Shown: positions 1 to 7,434 of the stretch, one piece after another
How the letters are laid out: every line of letters begins with the position of its first letter
Position numbering within the stretch: the stretch's first letter is position 1
NCBI GenBank assembly: GCA_027050975.1
Contig: JALUAR010000082.1
Coordinates: 1 to 19,580 of the forward strand
Reading direction: 5' to 3'
From: Thermodesulfovibrio sp.
GTDB lineage: Bacteria > Nitrospirota > Thermodesulfovibrionia > Thermodesulfovibrionales > JdFR-85
DNA length: 19,580 nt
Translations under genes and position numbers: made by a program
Notes under the pieces: generated by a model
What the model saw: the letters and a program-made list of their open reading frames with translations, nothing else
Databases searched by the model: none
What the model was told of the DNA's origin: nothing

Positions 1-231
1 GGTTATATCAAGTGGCAGGACAACAGCTTTATCCGTTTTTTCCATTACAGCGTAATCTATAGAAATATCTGGCATAGATTCAAAATCTTTTAAAACTTCT
101 CCAAATGTTCTATTTTCTACTTTTTCGTAAATTTCTGGTGCATGCTTTTCAAGCTCTTCAAGAACCAGTTTAAGTAATATGGACGTGTTTCCTTCCTTTC
201 TTGCGCTTCCGTTGAATGCAACAACCTTCAT
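1..231 (-). CDS. Partial chimeric ORF: FMN-reductase N-terminus joined to mannose-1-phosphate guanylyltransferase-like segment
   Basis: An open frame of 77 codons runs from an ATG at 231 off the left edge with no stop. It has a strong Shine-Dalgarno sequence (AAAGGAGGTG) 4-5 nt upstream. Residues 1-29 (MKVVAFNGSARKEGNTSILL, then KLVLEELEK) are the beta1/P-loop-like FMN-binding start of NADPH-dependent FMN reductases or iron-sulfur flavoproteins. From about residue 24 onward it reads instead like the interior of a mannose-1-phosphate guanylyltransferase (ManC/GMP): LEELEKHAPEIYEKVEN, then SMPDISIDYAVMEKTDKAVV, the conserved stretch before that family's GWSDVGSW motif. The switch falls at LEELEK, which suits both families. 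GC is about 36% by hand count, against about 50% in a sampled line of cmk. It may be a recombination product, a decayed gene or an assembly join. The reading frame is certain; function is not assigned. Confidence 0.6.
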   Translation of the reverse strand, partial: MKVVAFNGSARKEGNTSILLKLVLEELEKHAPEIYEKVENRTFGEVLKDFESMPDISIDYAVMEKTDKAVVLPLDIT

Positions 232-351
232 GGACACCTCCTTTGAAATGGTTAAGTCCCCAAAAGAAAAAACCGTGTAATGCTCGTGCCTTATTTTAAT
301 CTATTACTCTTTCTCTTTGCCATATTGCAATACAAACTCTCTATTTTGCAT

Positions 352-378
352 TAAAGTTTTTCGAAAAAAAGCCGATAA
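352..378 (+). promoter_or_regulatory. Perfect sigma-28 (FliA) flagellar/chemotaxis promoter
   Basis: TAAAGTTT (352-359), exactly 11 nt, then GCCGATAA (371-378): a letter-for-letter match to the enterobacterial FliA consensus TAAAGTTT-N11-GCCGATAA. Transcription would begin around 385, about 24 nt before the TTG start of the chemoreceptor at 409, whose ribosome-binding site (GAGAGGTG, about 396-403) lies in the leader. This places the receptor in the late flagellar regulon. Confidence 0.93.
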
Positions 379-408
379 AACCTACATCACTTTTAGAGAG
401 GTGCGGGC

Positions 409-2010
409 TTGAATATTCTGCTTTTGTCTTTTCTTATTGTCTCTGTCTGCCTTAATCTTCTCTTCTGGATCGGACGTAAATGGGGGTGCAAGGGTCTCGA
501 GGAAAGCTTCTCCAGTATATTTAAAGGCCGTCCATCCCTTGGGCAGACTCTTACTCCGGAACATAAAACAACTGGCATTCTATCCGGTTTTTTAAATAGC
601 TCATCCACTTACAACATGCTTATTCAAGGCCTGAACACCTTTATCTCAAAGGTTGGTGAAGTATATAGAAAGATCTTTTCTCTTGGTTTCCGATTGAAGG
701 ATACAGCTGATAACCTTGAAGACACAGCAAAACATCTCTTTGAGATGTCAGAGAACATATCAGGACAGACCACTCAGATTGCTACGGCACTACAGGAGAT
801 GACATCAACCATAGCAGACATGTCCAGAAGTGCAAACATGGCTGCAGAATCCAGTAAAAACTCAAAAGAAAACGCTGCCCAGGCACAAAGGGATATAGAG
901 GAGAACCTTGAAAACCTTAGCATTCTCAGTGAAACGATCCGTAAGTGGGCAGAGACAAACAGGGATCTCTCCAGTGCCACTGAGCATATAGATAAGGTGC
1001 TTGTTGTTATAAGAGATATAGCTGATCAGACAAACCTCCTAGCTCTGAATGCAGCAATTGAGGCTGCAAGGGCAGGAGAGCATGGCAAGGGCTTCGCAGT
1101 GGTGGCAGACGAGGTGAGAAAACTGGCAGAGAAGACCGCTGAAGCAACAGAAGAGATATCCGAGGTTATAAAGGACATAAAAACAAAGACTGTAAACTCC
1201 CTTGACACCATGGAGGCAACCCTTGCTAAGGTTCAGGAGACAGATGAACGCGCCAGAAGCACCAGTGAATCAGTACTTAATATAGTGAATGATGTCAGAC
1301 ATGTGGCTGACATGATTAATCAGATAGCCACTGCTATTGAGGAACAGACTCAGGTCTCTGAAGAAATACAGTCAAATATGGAGATGGTGGCAGAGGGAGC
1401 TAAAAAGTTAAAGCAACTTTCAAAAAATATAGCCTCCTCCGGAGAGTTTCTCAGCACCATGTCGTTGAAGCTCTACAGTGTAATGGCCCGCATAAAAAAG
1501 GATCAAACAGATGAGCGCATGGAGAAACTCGTTAAAGAAATGGCAGATTATCTCATGGAGAAAATCTCCCATGACATATCCTCTGGAATGATAAGTGAAG
1601 ATGCGCTGTTCGATACCAATTACGGCAAAAGGGATGAGGGAAGATATACTGCACGTTTTGATAATTACTTTGAAGTCCAAATCCTGCCACTTCTAAAAAA
1701 ATGGTCCTCCCTGGACAGCAGAATCATTTATGTGGTTGTTATGGACAGAAATGGATACATGCCTACTCATCTGAACCCAGCCAGGGCAGGAGTAAAAATG
1801 GAGGACGAGGTATCTCTTAATGGTGCCCGCTCAGAAAGTATCCTTGGACAGGCATTCAGAAGACCCCGTGAGGCAGGGGGTGAGCTGGTTAATGACCTAT
1901 CCGCTCCTCTTAATCTGGCGAGAAGACACTGGGGCTGCATAAGAATAGGTTATCTTCCAGAGGTGGAAGATACCACCCAGATGGAACAGCAACTCCAGTA
2001 TCAATCTTAA
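409..2010 (+). CDS. Methyl-accepting chemotaxis protein with C-terminal cytoplasmic sensor-like domain
   Basis: A 533-aa chemoreceptor that should control the CheA-CheW kinase complex. It starts with TTG at 409, 5 nt after GAGGTG. Residues 3-22 form a single hydrophobic N-terminal helix (LLLSFLIVSVCLNLLFWI). No periplasmic loop, second membrane segment or clear HAMP domain follows, so nearly the whole protein should be cytoplasmic. Residues about 100-350 are the coiled-coil signalling domain; its hairpin tip is at 204-224 (IADQTNLLALNAAIEAARAG). Residues about 385-518 are an extra C-terminal domain with YVVVMDRNGYMPTH, NDLSAP and RRHWGCIRIGY. I recognise this block as recurring at the C-terminus of a subset of proteobacterial chemoreceptors, where it resembles a PAS/Cache-like ligand-binding fold. 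The ligand is unknown. The gene is monocistronic from a sigma-28 promoter; no hairpin terminator is visible after its stop. Confidence 0.93.
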   Translation: MNILLLSFLIVSVCLNLLFWIGRKWGCKGLEESFSSIFKGRPSLGQTLTPEHKTTGILSGFLNSSSTYNMLIQGLNTFISKVGEVYRKIFSLGFRLKDTADNLEDTAKHLFEMSENISGQTTQIATALQEMTSTIADMSRSANMAAESSKNSKENAAQAQRDIEENLENLSILSETIRKWAETNRDLSSATEHIDKVLVVIRDIADQTNLLALNAAIEAARAGEHGKGFAVVADEVRKLAEKTAEATEEISEVIKDIKTKTVNSLDTMEATLAKVQETDERARSTSESVLNIVNDVRHVADMINQIATAIEEQTQVSEEIQSNMEMVAEGAKKLKQLSKNIASSGEFLSTMSLKLYSVMARIKKDQTDERMEKLVKEMADYLMEKISHDISSGMISEDALFDTNYGKRDEGRYTARFDNYFEVQILPLLKKWSSLDSRIIYVVVMDRNGYMPTHLNPARAGVKMEDEVSLNGARSESILGQAFRRPREAGGELVNDLSAPLNLARRHWGCIRIGYLPEVEDTTQMEQQLQYQS

Positions 2011-2070
2011 AAAAACACTTCTTGCTCCCCTCCTCTGAATCTTTTTCTTTTTCTTTATATTCCTTGATAT

Positions 2071-2079
2071 TGTTATAAT
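2071..2079 (+). promoter_or_regulatory. Extended -10 promoter of the cmk operon
   Basis: TGTTATAAT (2071-2079) is a perfect extended -10 element (TGn plus TATAAT). The hexamer 17 nt upstream (TTCTTT, 2051-2056) is a poor -35. Transcription should begin near 2086, only about 12 nt before the cmk ATG at 2098, so the leader is very short and has no Shine-Dalgarno sequence. Confidence 0.65.
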
Positions 2080-2097
2080 ATATTCACTCAATTTGTC

Positions 2098-2760
2098 ATG
2101 AAAAGGGTAATCACCATAGATGGACCCTCGGGAGCAGGCAAGAGCACCATTGCAAAGCTCCTTGCCAGGAGGTTAGGATTTCAGTATCTTGACACCGGAG
2201 CCCTGTACAGGGCAGTTGCCCTCTATCTGAGAACAAAAGGGGCTGAAGAGGATATTTCAGACAAAGAGATTGAAAGGCTGCTCCAGGGACTTTCCGTAAA
2301 CTTCTCTGACGGCAAGGTCTATATAAATTCTGAAGATGTCTCCGAAAAGATCAGAACACCCGAGATAGGCCACTACTCCTCTGTCTTTTCCGCAAGGGCA
2401 CCTGTAAGGGCATTTCTTCTGGGGATTCAACAGGCATTCCCTGAAAGATATGACACGGTTGCCGAGGGAAGAGATATGGGAACCGTTGTCTTTCCCAATG
2501 CCTGGAAAAAGTTCTTTCTTACAGCCTCCACCGAGGCACGAGCCAGGAGAAGATTCGAACAATTACAGGCTATGGGGTCACCCATTACCATGGAGGAGGC
2601 CATACGGGATGTAAAGGAACGTGACGAAAGAGATTCCAAAAGGGCCCTTGCACCGCTGAAAAAACCTGATGATGCAATAACCATTGATACAACCACTCTG
2701 ACTATAGAGGAGACATTAAAAAAGATTTTAGAAGCTATAAACCATGGAAAACTGGCTTAA
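2098..2760 (+). CDS. cmk: Cytidylate kinase
   Basis: Cmk phosphorylates CMP and dCMP with ATP in the cytoplasm, feeding CTP/dCTP synthesis. At 220 aa it has the usual length. The P-loop is GPSGAGKST (residues 9-17), the nucleoside site includes YLDTGALYRAVAL (30-42), and GRDMGTVVFPNA (124-135) is the family signature, followed by the arginine-rich lid STEARARRRFEQL. The ATG at 2098 gives the canonical MKRVITIDGPSGAGKST start, although there is no Shine-Dalgarno sequence. It is the first gene of a co-directional series of eight; its end overlaps plsC by 17 nt, which suggests translational coupling. Confidence 0.97.
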   Translation: MKRVITIDGPSGAGKSTIAKLLARRLGFQYLDTGALYRAVALYLRTKGAEEDISDKEIERLLQGLSVNFSDGKVYINSEDVSEKIRTPEIGHYSSVFSARAPVRAFLLGIQQAFPERYDTVAEGRDMGTVVFPNAWKKFFLTASTEARARRRFEQLQAMGSPITMEEAIRDVKERDERDSKRALAPLKKPDDAITIDTTTLTIEETLKKILEAINHGKLA

Positions 2761-3361
2761 CAGACTGCTTTATTATCTTTTCAAAATCCTTTTTAAGATC
2801 TTTTACAAGGTTATGTTCTGCTACGAGGCACGCGGTAGCGAGAATATACCAGAAACAGGCGGAGTAATTATCGCTGCCAATCATCTCAGTTATCTTGATC
2901 CTCCACTGGTGGGTATATCCATCAAGAGACCTGCCGTGTACATGGCCAAGGAGTCCCTGTTCAGGAATCCTCTCATTGCCTGGTTCGTCCGGGCCTTCTC
3001 AATCCCTGTTGACCGGGAAAGCCCCAAGCCCTCTACCATAAAGACCGCTGTTGACCTGCTAAAAAAAGACCATGTTCTGGTAATATTTCCCGAAGGCGGT
3101 CGTCGAAGAGGTACAGATACAAGCGGTGGCCGCAGAGGCGTGGGTATGATTGCAGCCTTGAGCAAGGCAAAGGTGGTGCCTGCTTTGATAGAAGGCACTG
3201 ACAAGGCCCTGCCTGTGGGCGCCATCCTTCCCAGGCCTGCCAAGGTAAGAATAACCTTTGGCACGCCCCTGGAGATTGGCTCTACGGAAACAAGCAAAGA
3301 GTATCAGCAAAGACTTTCCGAAATAATTATGGACCGAATAAAGGAGTTAAAGGAGAAATAG
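2744..3361 (+). CDS. plsC: 1-acyl-sn-glycerol-3-phosphate acyltransferase
   Basis: PlsC adds the second acyl chain to lysophosphatidic acid to make phosphatidic acid at the inner membrane. The 205-aa protein has an aromatic and basic amphipathic N-terminus (NRLLYYLFKILFKIFYKVM). It carries the catalytic NHLSYLD motif (H47-x4-D52), a YMAKESLFRNP block and FPEGGRR (115-121), the glycerol-phosphate binding signature. The start at 2744 lies inside the end of cmk (17-nt overlap) and lacks a strong ribosome-binding site. Acyl donor and exact acceptor are not predictable, and related acyltransferases acting on other acceptors share these motifs. A PlsC-type gene between cmk and ispH fits co-expression of membrane precursors. 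Confidence 0.92.
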   Translation: MENWLNRLLYYLFKILFKIFYKVMFCYEARGSENIPETGGVIIAANHLSYLDPPLVGISIKRPAVYMAKESLFRNPLIAWFVRAFSIPVDRESPKPSTIKTAVDLLKKDHVLVIFPEGGRRRGTDTSGGRRGVGMIAALSKAKVVPALIEGTDKALPVGAILPRPAKVRITFGTPLEIGSTETSKEYQQRLSEIIMDRIKELKEK

Positions 3362-3365
3362 TGAT

Positions 3366-4193
3366 ATGAAGATTATCATAGCAAAAAGGGCCGGATTCTG
3401 CTTTGGTGTGAAAAGGGCCATCGATATGGCCTTCGAAGCAGCAGAGACAAAGAAGGGTCATGTTCGGACCCTGGGCCCGATTATTCATAACCCGCAGGTA
3501 ATAGAGCAACTCTCCTCAAGGGGTGTAAAACCTGTGGACACTATTGAAGATAACATAGAGGTTATGCTCATACGCACCCATGGTATCCCGGCACCCCTTT
3601 ATGATGAACTGCAAAATAAAGGCATAGAGGTTCTGGATGCCACATGTCCATTTGTAAAAAAGGCTCAGCAATATGCTAAACTTCTGAAAGACGAGGGGTA
3701 TCAGGTTATTATTCTCGGAGATAAAGACCATCCAGAGGTAAAGGGCATTCTCAGCTATGCTGGAGAAGATGCTATAGTGGTAAAGGATGTTTCAGAGATA
3801 GACAAAATCAGCAAGAAGGTTGGTATAGTTGTACAGACAACCCAGCCTGTGGATGCATTAAAGAAACTGATTTCCCGTGTTATAGAGACAGCAAAGGAGG
3901 TAAAAGTATATAATACAATATGTAATTCCACTGCCTTGAGGCTTAAGGAGACGGAAGAACTGGCCAAGGAAACGGATGTTATGCTTGTAATAGGCGGTAA
4001 AAACAGTGCTAATACCAAACAGCTGGCCAGGCTCTGTGAGTCCATCGGGGTGCAGACTCATCACATAGAGACAGCCGAAGAGTTGGAACCGGAGTGGTTC
4101 TCTGCTGCCGAGACAGTGGGAATAACCGCAGGAGCCTCCACACCTGACTGGATAATCACCGAGGTAGTGGAGAGGCTTCGCACAATTAAATAA
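3366..4193 (+). CDS. ispH: 4-hydroxy-3-methylbut-2-enyl diphosphate reductase
   Basis: IspH (LytB) is the [4Fe-4S] enzyme of the last MEP-pathway step, reducing HMBPP to IPP and DMAPP. All three cluster cysteines are present: C12 (AGFCFGVKRA), C94 (DATCPFVKKA) and C186 (NTICNSTALR). The substrate-binding histidines H41 (GPIIHNP), H72 (RTHGIP) and H122, and the catalytic glutamate E124 (DHPEVKG), are also present. The end GITAGASTPDWIITEV is typical. At 275 aa it is a short form compared with about 316 aa in E. coli. It starts 4 nt after the plsC stop. It shows that this organism makes isoprenoids, including its quinones, by the MEP route. Confidence 0.97.
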   Translation: MKIIIAKRAGFCFGVKRAIDMAFEAAETKKGHVRTLGPIIHNPQVIEQLSSRGVKPVDTIEDNIEVMLIRTHGIPAPLYDELQNKGIEVLDATCPFVKKAQQYAKLLKDEGYQVIILGDKDHPEVKGILSYAGEDAIVVKDVSEIDKISKKVGIVVQTTQPVDALKKLISRVIETAKEVKVYNTICNSTALRLKETEELAKETDVMLVIGGKNSANTKQLARLCESIGVQTHHIETAEELEPEWFSAAETVGITAGASTPDWIITEVVERLRTIK

Positions 4194-4242
4194 TACACCC
4201 TTGGGTGATAAGGAATATTTGATAGAGGAGGTCAATCTGATA

Positions 4243-5832
4243 ATGGAAACACAGGAAAAGGAACTACAGGAACTACTTTCGGAGACGATACCTGAGATAG
4301 AAGAGGGAAGCATTGTAAAAGGAAGGGTTGTAGCCATCAGACCTGACAGTGTGGTAATTGATATTGGTTATAAATCCGAGGGGTTTATCCCTGTCCATGA
4401 ATTCTCCGAAGAGGAGCTAAAACATTTAAAAGAAGGCGATGATATCGAGGTTTTTCTTTCAAGAATAGATGCAGAAGGACTTGTCTCTTTATCCATAGAA
4501 AAGGCAAAGAGGTTGAAGGTATTAAGCCTGCTTCAGGATGCACAGAAAAACAATACCCCAGTGGATGCCGTGGTTGTTGAGAGGATAAAGGGAGGATACC
4601 GTGTGGATATTCAGGGGGTTAAGGCTTTTATGCCTGGCTCGCAGGCAGACATCAAACCTCTGAAAAATCCTGAAGAGATTGTGGGAGAGAAGGTCAGGGT
4701 TAAGGTTCTTAAATTCAACTCGAAACTCACAAATATCATCGTCTCAAGAAGAGAAATACTGGAAGAAGAAAGGTCAAGACTGAAGGAAAAGACACTTGCC
4801 AGCCTGGCTCCAGGAGCATTGCTTAAGGGTGTTGTAAAAAACATCACCGATTACGGAGTTTTTATAGATTTAGGAGGCATAGACGGACTGCTGCATATAT
4901 CCGATATCTCCTGGGGAAGGGTACGTCACCCCTCCGACGTTTTTACCATTGGCCAGGAGGTAGAGGTTGTTGTTCTCAACTTTGATTCCGAAACAGAAAA
5001 GGTAACCCTTGGATACAAACAGAAGAGACCTGATCCGTGGTTGAGTGTTGAGGACAGATATTCCGTTGGAAGGGTTGTAAGCGGCAAGGTGGTAAGCCTT
5101 ACTGATTACGGAGCCTTTGTTGAGCTGGAAGAGGGTGTGGAAGGGCTCATTCATGTATCCGAGCTTGACTGGTCTGCAAGACCTAAACATCCGTCCCATT
5201 ACGTGGAGATAGGTGATTATATTGATGCAAAGGTTCTCCATGTGGATGCCCAGCAAAGAAGAATCTCCCTGGGACTTAAGCAGTTGAAGCCAAAGCCCTG
5301 GGAGCTGGTGGCACAAAGATACAAAGTGGGACAGAAGGTAACCGGAAGGGTGAGGAGCCTTACGGAATTCGGAGCCTTTATTGAACTGCCCGAGGGAGTG
5401 GATGCCCTGCTTCATGTCTCTGACATGTCCTGGACACGACATATAAGACACCCTTCCGAGGTGCTGAGAAAGGGCCAGAAGATAGAGGCGGTGGTTCTTG
5501 GTCTGGAACCAGAGAAGGAGAGAATGTCCCTTGGGCTGAAGCAGCTTACGCCTGATCCCTGGCTTGAGGAGATACCATCAAGATTTCACCTTGGTGACGA
5601 AGTAAAGTGCAGAGTGCTCAGGTTCACTGAGTACGGTATCTTTGTGGAGATAGAGGATCTGGTTGAGGGGCTTATCTATTCTTCTGAAATAGAAACAGGA
5701 GGAAAGAGACCGGAAGATCTCTATAAAGAGGGCGATGAACTGATTGCAAGAATCATAAAACTGGATACGGAGACAAGAAAGATCGGACTCAGCCTTAAGA
5801 ATCTTCAGTCAGTACCTGAAGATGAAGGATAA
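4243..5832 (+). CDS. rpsA: 30S ribosomal protein S1, six S1 domains
   Basis: S1 unwinds and docks mRNA on the 30S subunit. I place the start at ATG 4243 because GAGGAGGT (4225-4232) lies about 10 nt upstream; the frame is also open back to a TTG at 4201, which has no ribosome-binding site. The resulting 529-aa protein has six OB-fold S1 repeats. The first two are the degenerate ribosome-binding pair (EGSIVKGRVVAIRPDSVVID and TPVDAVVVERIKGGYRVDIQ). Repeats 3-6 are canonical: KGVVKNITDYGVFIDL, SGKVVSLTDYGAFVEL, TGRVRSLTEFGAFIEL and KCRVLRFTEYGIFVEI. The linkers repeat LGLKQLxPxPW. This matches the domain count of Gram-negative S1. The gene lies between ispH and sppA in the same operon, 2 nt before sppA. 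Confidence 0.97.
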   Translation: METQEKELQELLSETIPEIEEGSIVKGRVVAIRPDSVVIDIGYKSEGFIPVHEFSEEELKHLKEGDDIEVFLSRIDAEGLVSLSIEKAKRLKVLSLLQDAQKNNTPVDAVVVERIKGGYRVDIQGVKAFMPGSQADIKPLKNPEEIVGEKVRVKVLKFNSKLTNIIVSRREILEEERSRLKEKTLASLAPGALLKGVVKNITDYGVFIDLGGIDGLLHISDISWGRVRHPSDVFTIGQEVEVVVLNFDSETEKVTLGYKQKRPDPWLSVEDRYSVGRVVSGKVVSLTDYGAFVELEEGVEGLIHVSELDWSARPKHPSHYVEIGDYIDAKVLHVDAQQRRISLGLKQLKPKPWELVAQRYKVGQKVTGRVRSLTEFGAFIELPEGVDALLHVSDMSWTRHIRHPSEVLRKGQKIEAVVLGLEPEKERMSLGLKQLTPDPWLEEIPSRFHLGDEVKCRVLRFTEYGIFVEIEDLVEGLIYSSEIETGGKRPEDLYKEGDELIARIIKLDTETRKIGLSLKNLQSVPEDEG

Positions 5833-5834
5833 AG

Positions 5835-6686
5835 ATGAAAAAGGCATGTTTGATTATTACCATACTCTTTGCCCTTATTATCATACTCAGCATCGCCATC
5901 TCGCTAATCGGCAACAGGGTCCCTCTGTACGATAAGGTAGCTCTGATAAGGGTAGAGGGAACCATCATATCCTCACAGGAGATAATCGAGGAACTAAAGG
6001 AGTACAGAAAAGACCACTCTGTCAAAGCGGTAGTGCTAAGGATAAACAGCCCCGGAGGGGCGGTAGCACCCTCTCAGGAGATATACGAAGAGGTAAAAAA
6101 ACTGGTAGAGAAGAAACCTGTTGTTGTGTCAATGGGAGCCCTGGCTGCATCAGGAGGTTACTATATCTCGGCTCCTGCAACCAAGATATTTGCCAATCCC
6201 GGCACAATAACAGGCTCTATTGGTGTAATCATGGAGGTGCCTAACCTGAAGGGACTCCTTGACAAGGTGGGTATCAAAACAGAGGTGATCAAAAGCGGAA
6301 AGCACAAGGATCTTGCCTCTGTCTTTCGTGGCATAGGAAAAGAGGAACGGAAGATCCTGCAGGGTGTGCTTGATGATGTACATGAGCAGTTTATCAGGGC
6401 AGTGGCTGAAGGAAGAAAGATCCCTTATGAAGAGGTAAAGCGTTATGCCGACGGAAGGATATTTACAGGCAGGCAGGCAAAGGAGATAGGTCTAATTGAT
6501 GAAATAGGCAACATCGAGGATGCAATAAAGGAGGCAGCCCGCCTTGGAGGAATAAAGGGCGAGCCTCACGTGGTTACAAAGAAAAGACAACCTTCTATTT
6601 TGGAGTATCTTTCGGGCAAGGTTAAGGAGCAGTACCAGGGCCTGATATCCAGGACCATTAGCGTAAAGTATCTGTTATACTACTAA
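5835..6686 (+). CDS. sppA: Signal peptide peptidase SppA
   Basis: A membrane-anchored serine protease that degrades cleaved signal peptides. The 283-aa protein has one N-terminal membrane segment (about residues 4-26, CLIITILFALIIILSIAISL) followed by a ClpP/crotonase-fold domain facing the periplasm. The nucleophile is S106 (ALAASGGYYIS) and the general base is K158 (SGKHKDLAS). Their 52-residue separation equals that of the S147/K199 dyad in B. subtilis SppA. It also has NSPGG (71-75), GTITGSIGV (123-131) and the C-terminal GRIFTGRQAKEIGLIDEIG. This is the short single-domain form, unlike the doubled E. coli SppA. It starts 2 nt after the rpsA stop with GAAGGAT as ribosome-binding site. Confidence 0.95.
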   Translation: MKKACLIITILFALIIILSIAISLIGNRVPLYDKVALIRVEGTIISSQEIIEELKEYRKDHSVKAVVLRINSPGGAVAPSQEIYEEVKKLVEKKPVVVSMGALAASGGYYISAPATKIFANPGTITGSIGVIMEVPNLKGLLDKVGIKTEVIKSGKHKDLASVFRGIGKEERKILQGVLDDVHEQFIRAVAEGRKIPYEEVKRYADGRIFTGRQAKEIGLIDEIGNIEDAIKEAARLGGIKGEPHVVTKKRQPSILEYLSGKVKEQYQGLISRTISVKYLLYY

Positions 6687-6703
6687 AAAGGGAGGAAGAG
6701 GAT

Positions 6704-6985
6704 ATGACCCGATCAGAACTTATCAACAGGGTCTATGAGGAGCTGGAAGGTTATACCAGAAAGCAGACAGAGATCATAGTGGAGACCTTTTTCGATGCTC
6801 TGAAAGAGGCCCTTCTCAGGGGCGAGAAAGTTGAACTCAGAGGTTTTGGCAACTTTAAGGTCAAGACCAGAAAACCCCGCAAGGCAAGAAATCCGAAAAC
6901 AGGCGAATCCGTTGATGTGCCGGAACGTCAGGTAATTCATTTCAAGGCCGGAAGGGAGTTAAGGGAGCTCTTGAACTCCCGTTAG
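6704..6985 (+). CDS. HU/IHF-family DNA-bending protein
   Basis: A 93-aa nucleoid protein of the HU/IHF family that works as a dimer to bend DNA. It has the helical dimer core (SELINRVYEEL, IVETFFDALKEALLRGEKV), the beta turn LRGFGNFKVK, the DNA-intercalating arm ARNPKTGESVDVPERQVIHF and the final KAGRELRELL helix. The arm sequence and position after rpsA-sppA lean toward an IHF-like subunit, but HU and IHF cannot be separated reliably from one sequence. GGGAGG lies upstream in the 17-nt gap after sppA. Its stop is followed 2 nt later by the Rieske gene. Confidence 0.95.
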   Translation: MTRSELINRVYEELEGYTRKQTEIIVETFFDALKEALLRGEKVELRGFGNFKVKTRKPRKARNPKTGESVDVPERQVIHFKAGRELRELLNSR

Positions 6986-6987
6986 AG

Positions 6988-7434
6988 GTGGACAGAAGAA
7001 AATTTCTATCAGTAACAATCAAGACATTCTTTGTAATTTTAGGTGTCATCACCAGTGCCATTGCGCTGATTACCACCTATCCCTTTCGAATAAAAAAGCG
7101 GACAGTCAAATACTTTCCCGTAATGGATGAGGATGAGCTGCCACGCAGGGGAGTAAAAACAGTGGTTTTCTCCTACAAGCGGCAGGACAGACTCCTCACC
7201 ACAAGGGCCTTTGTGGTAAATCATGCAAACGAACTTTATGTTCTCTCTCCTGTCTGTACACATTTGGGCTGTCTCGTAAACTGGCACAGAAAAAAGAAGC
7301 AGTTCTTATGTCCCTGTCACGGAGGAAAATACGATATAACCGGTAAGGTACTGGCAGGACCACCGCCAGCACCACTGACGAGACTTCCCATGAGAATACA
7401 GAAGGGCAAACTCTATATCGGAATGAAGGTGTAA
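6988..7434 (+). CDS. Rieske [2Fe-2S] protein of a cytochrome b6-type complex
   Basis: The high-potential iron-sulfur subunit that takes the first electron from quinol in bc1/b6f-type complexes. The 148-aa protein begins at GTG 6988 with MDRRKFLSVTIK, a twin-arginine-like motif, then a membrane anchor (about residues 12-32, FFVILGVITSAIALITTYPF). Cluster ligands are C90 and H92 (CTHLGC) and C108 and H111 (CPCHGG); C95 and C110 are the conserved disulfide pair. It ends shortly after the GPPPAPLTRLPM proline loop. The start lies 2 nt after the HU/IHF stop and the end overlaps the cytochrome b start by 1 nt (TAATG), so the two respiratory genes ride at the end of the cmk operon. Confidence 0.95.
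   Translation: MDRRKFLSVTIKTFFVILGVITSAIALITTYPFRIKKRTVKYFPVMDEDELPRRGVKTVVFSYKRQDRLLTTRAFVVNHANELYVLSPVCTHLGCLVNWHRKKKQFLCPCHGGKYDITGKVLAGPPPAPLTRLPMRIQKGKLYIGMKV

Noticed and set aside
1018..1080. Strong nucleotide similarity between 1018-1080 and 18533-18595
   Set aside because: It is the conserved hairpin tip shared by all chemoreceptors, not a mobile or recombination repeat.
4201..4242. Upstream TTG as the start of ribosomal protein S1
   Set aside because: No ribosome-binding site precedes it, whereas ATG 4243 has GAGGAGGT upstream and gives a normal S1 N-terminus.
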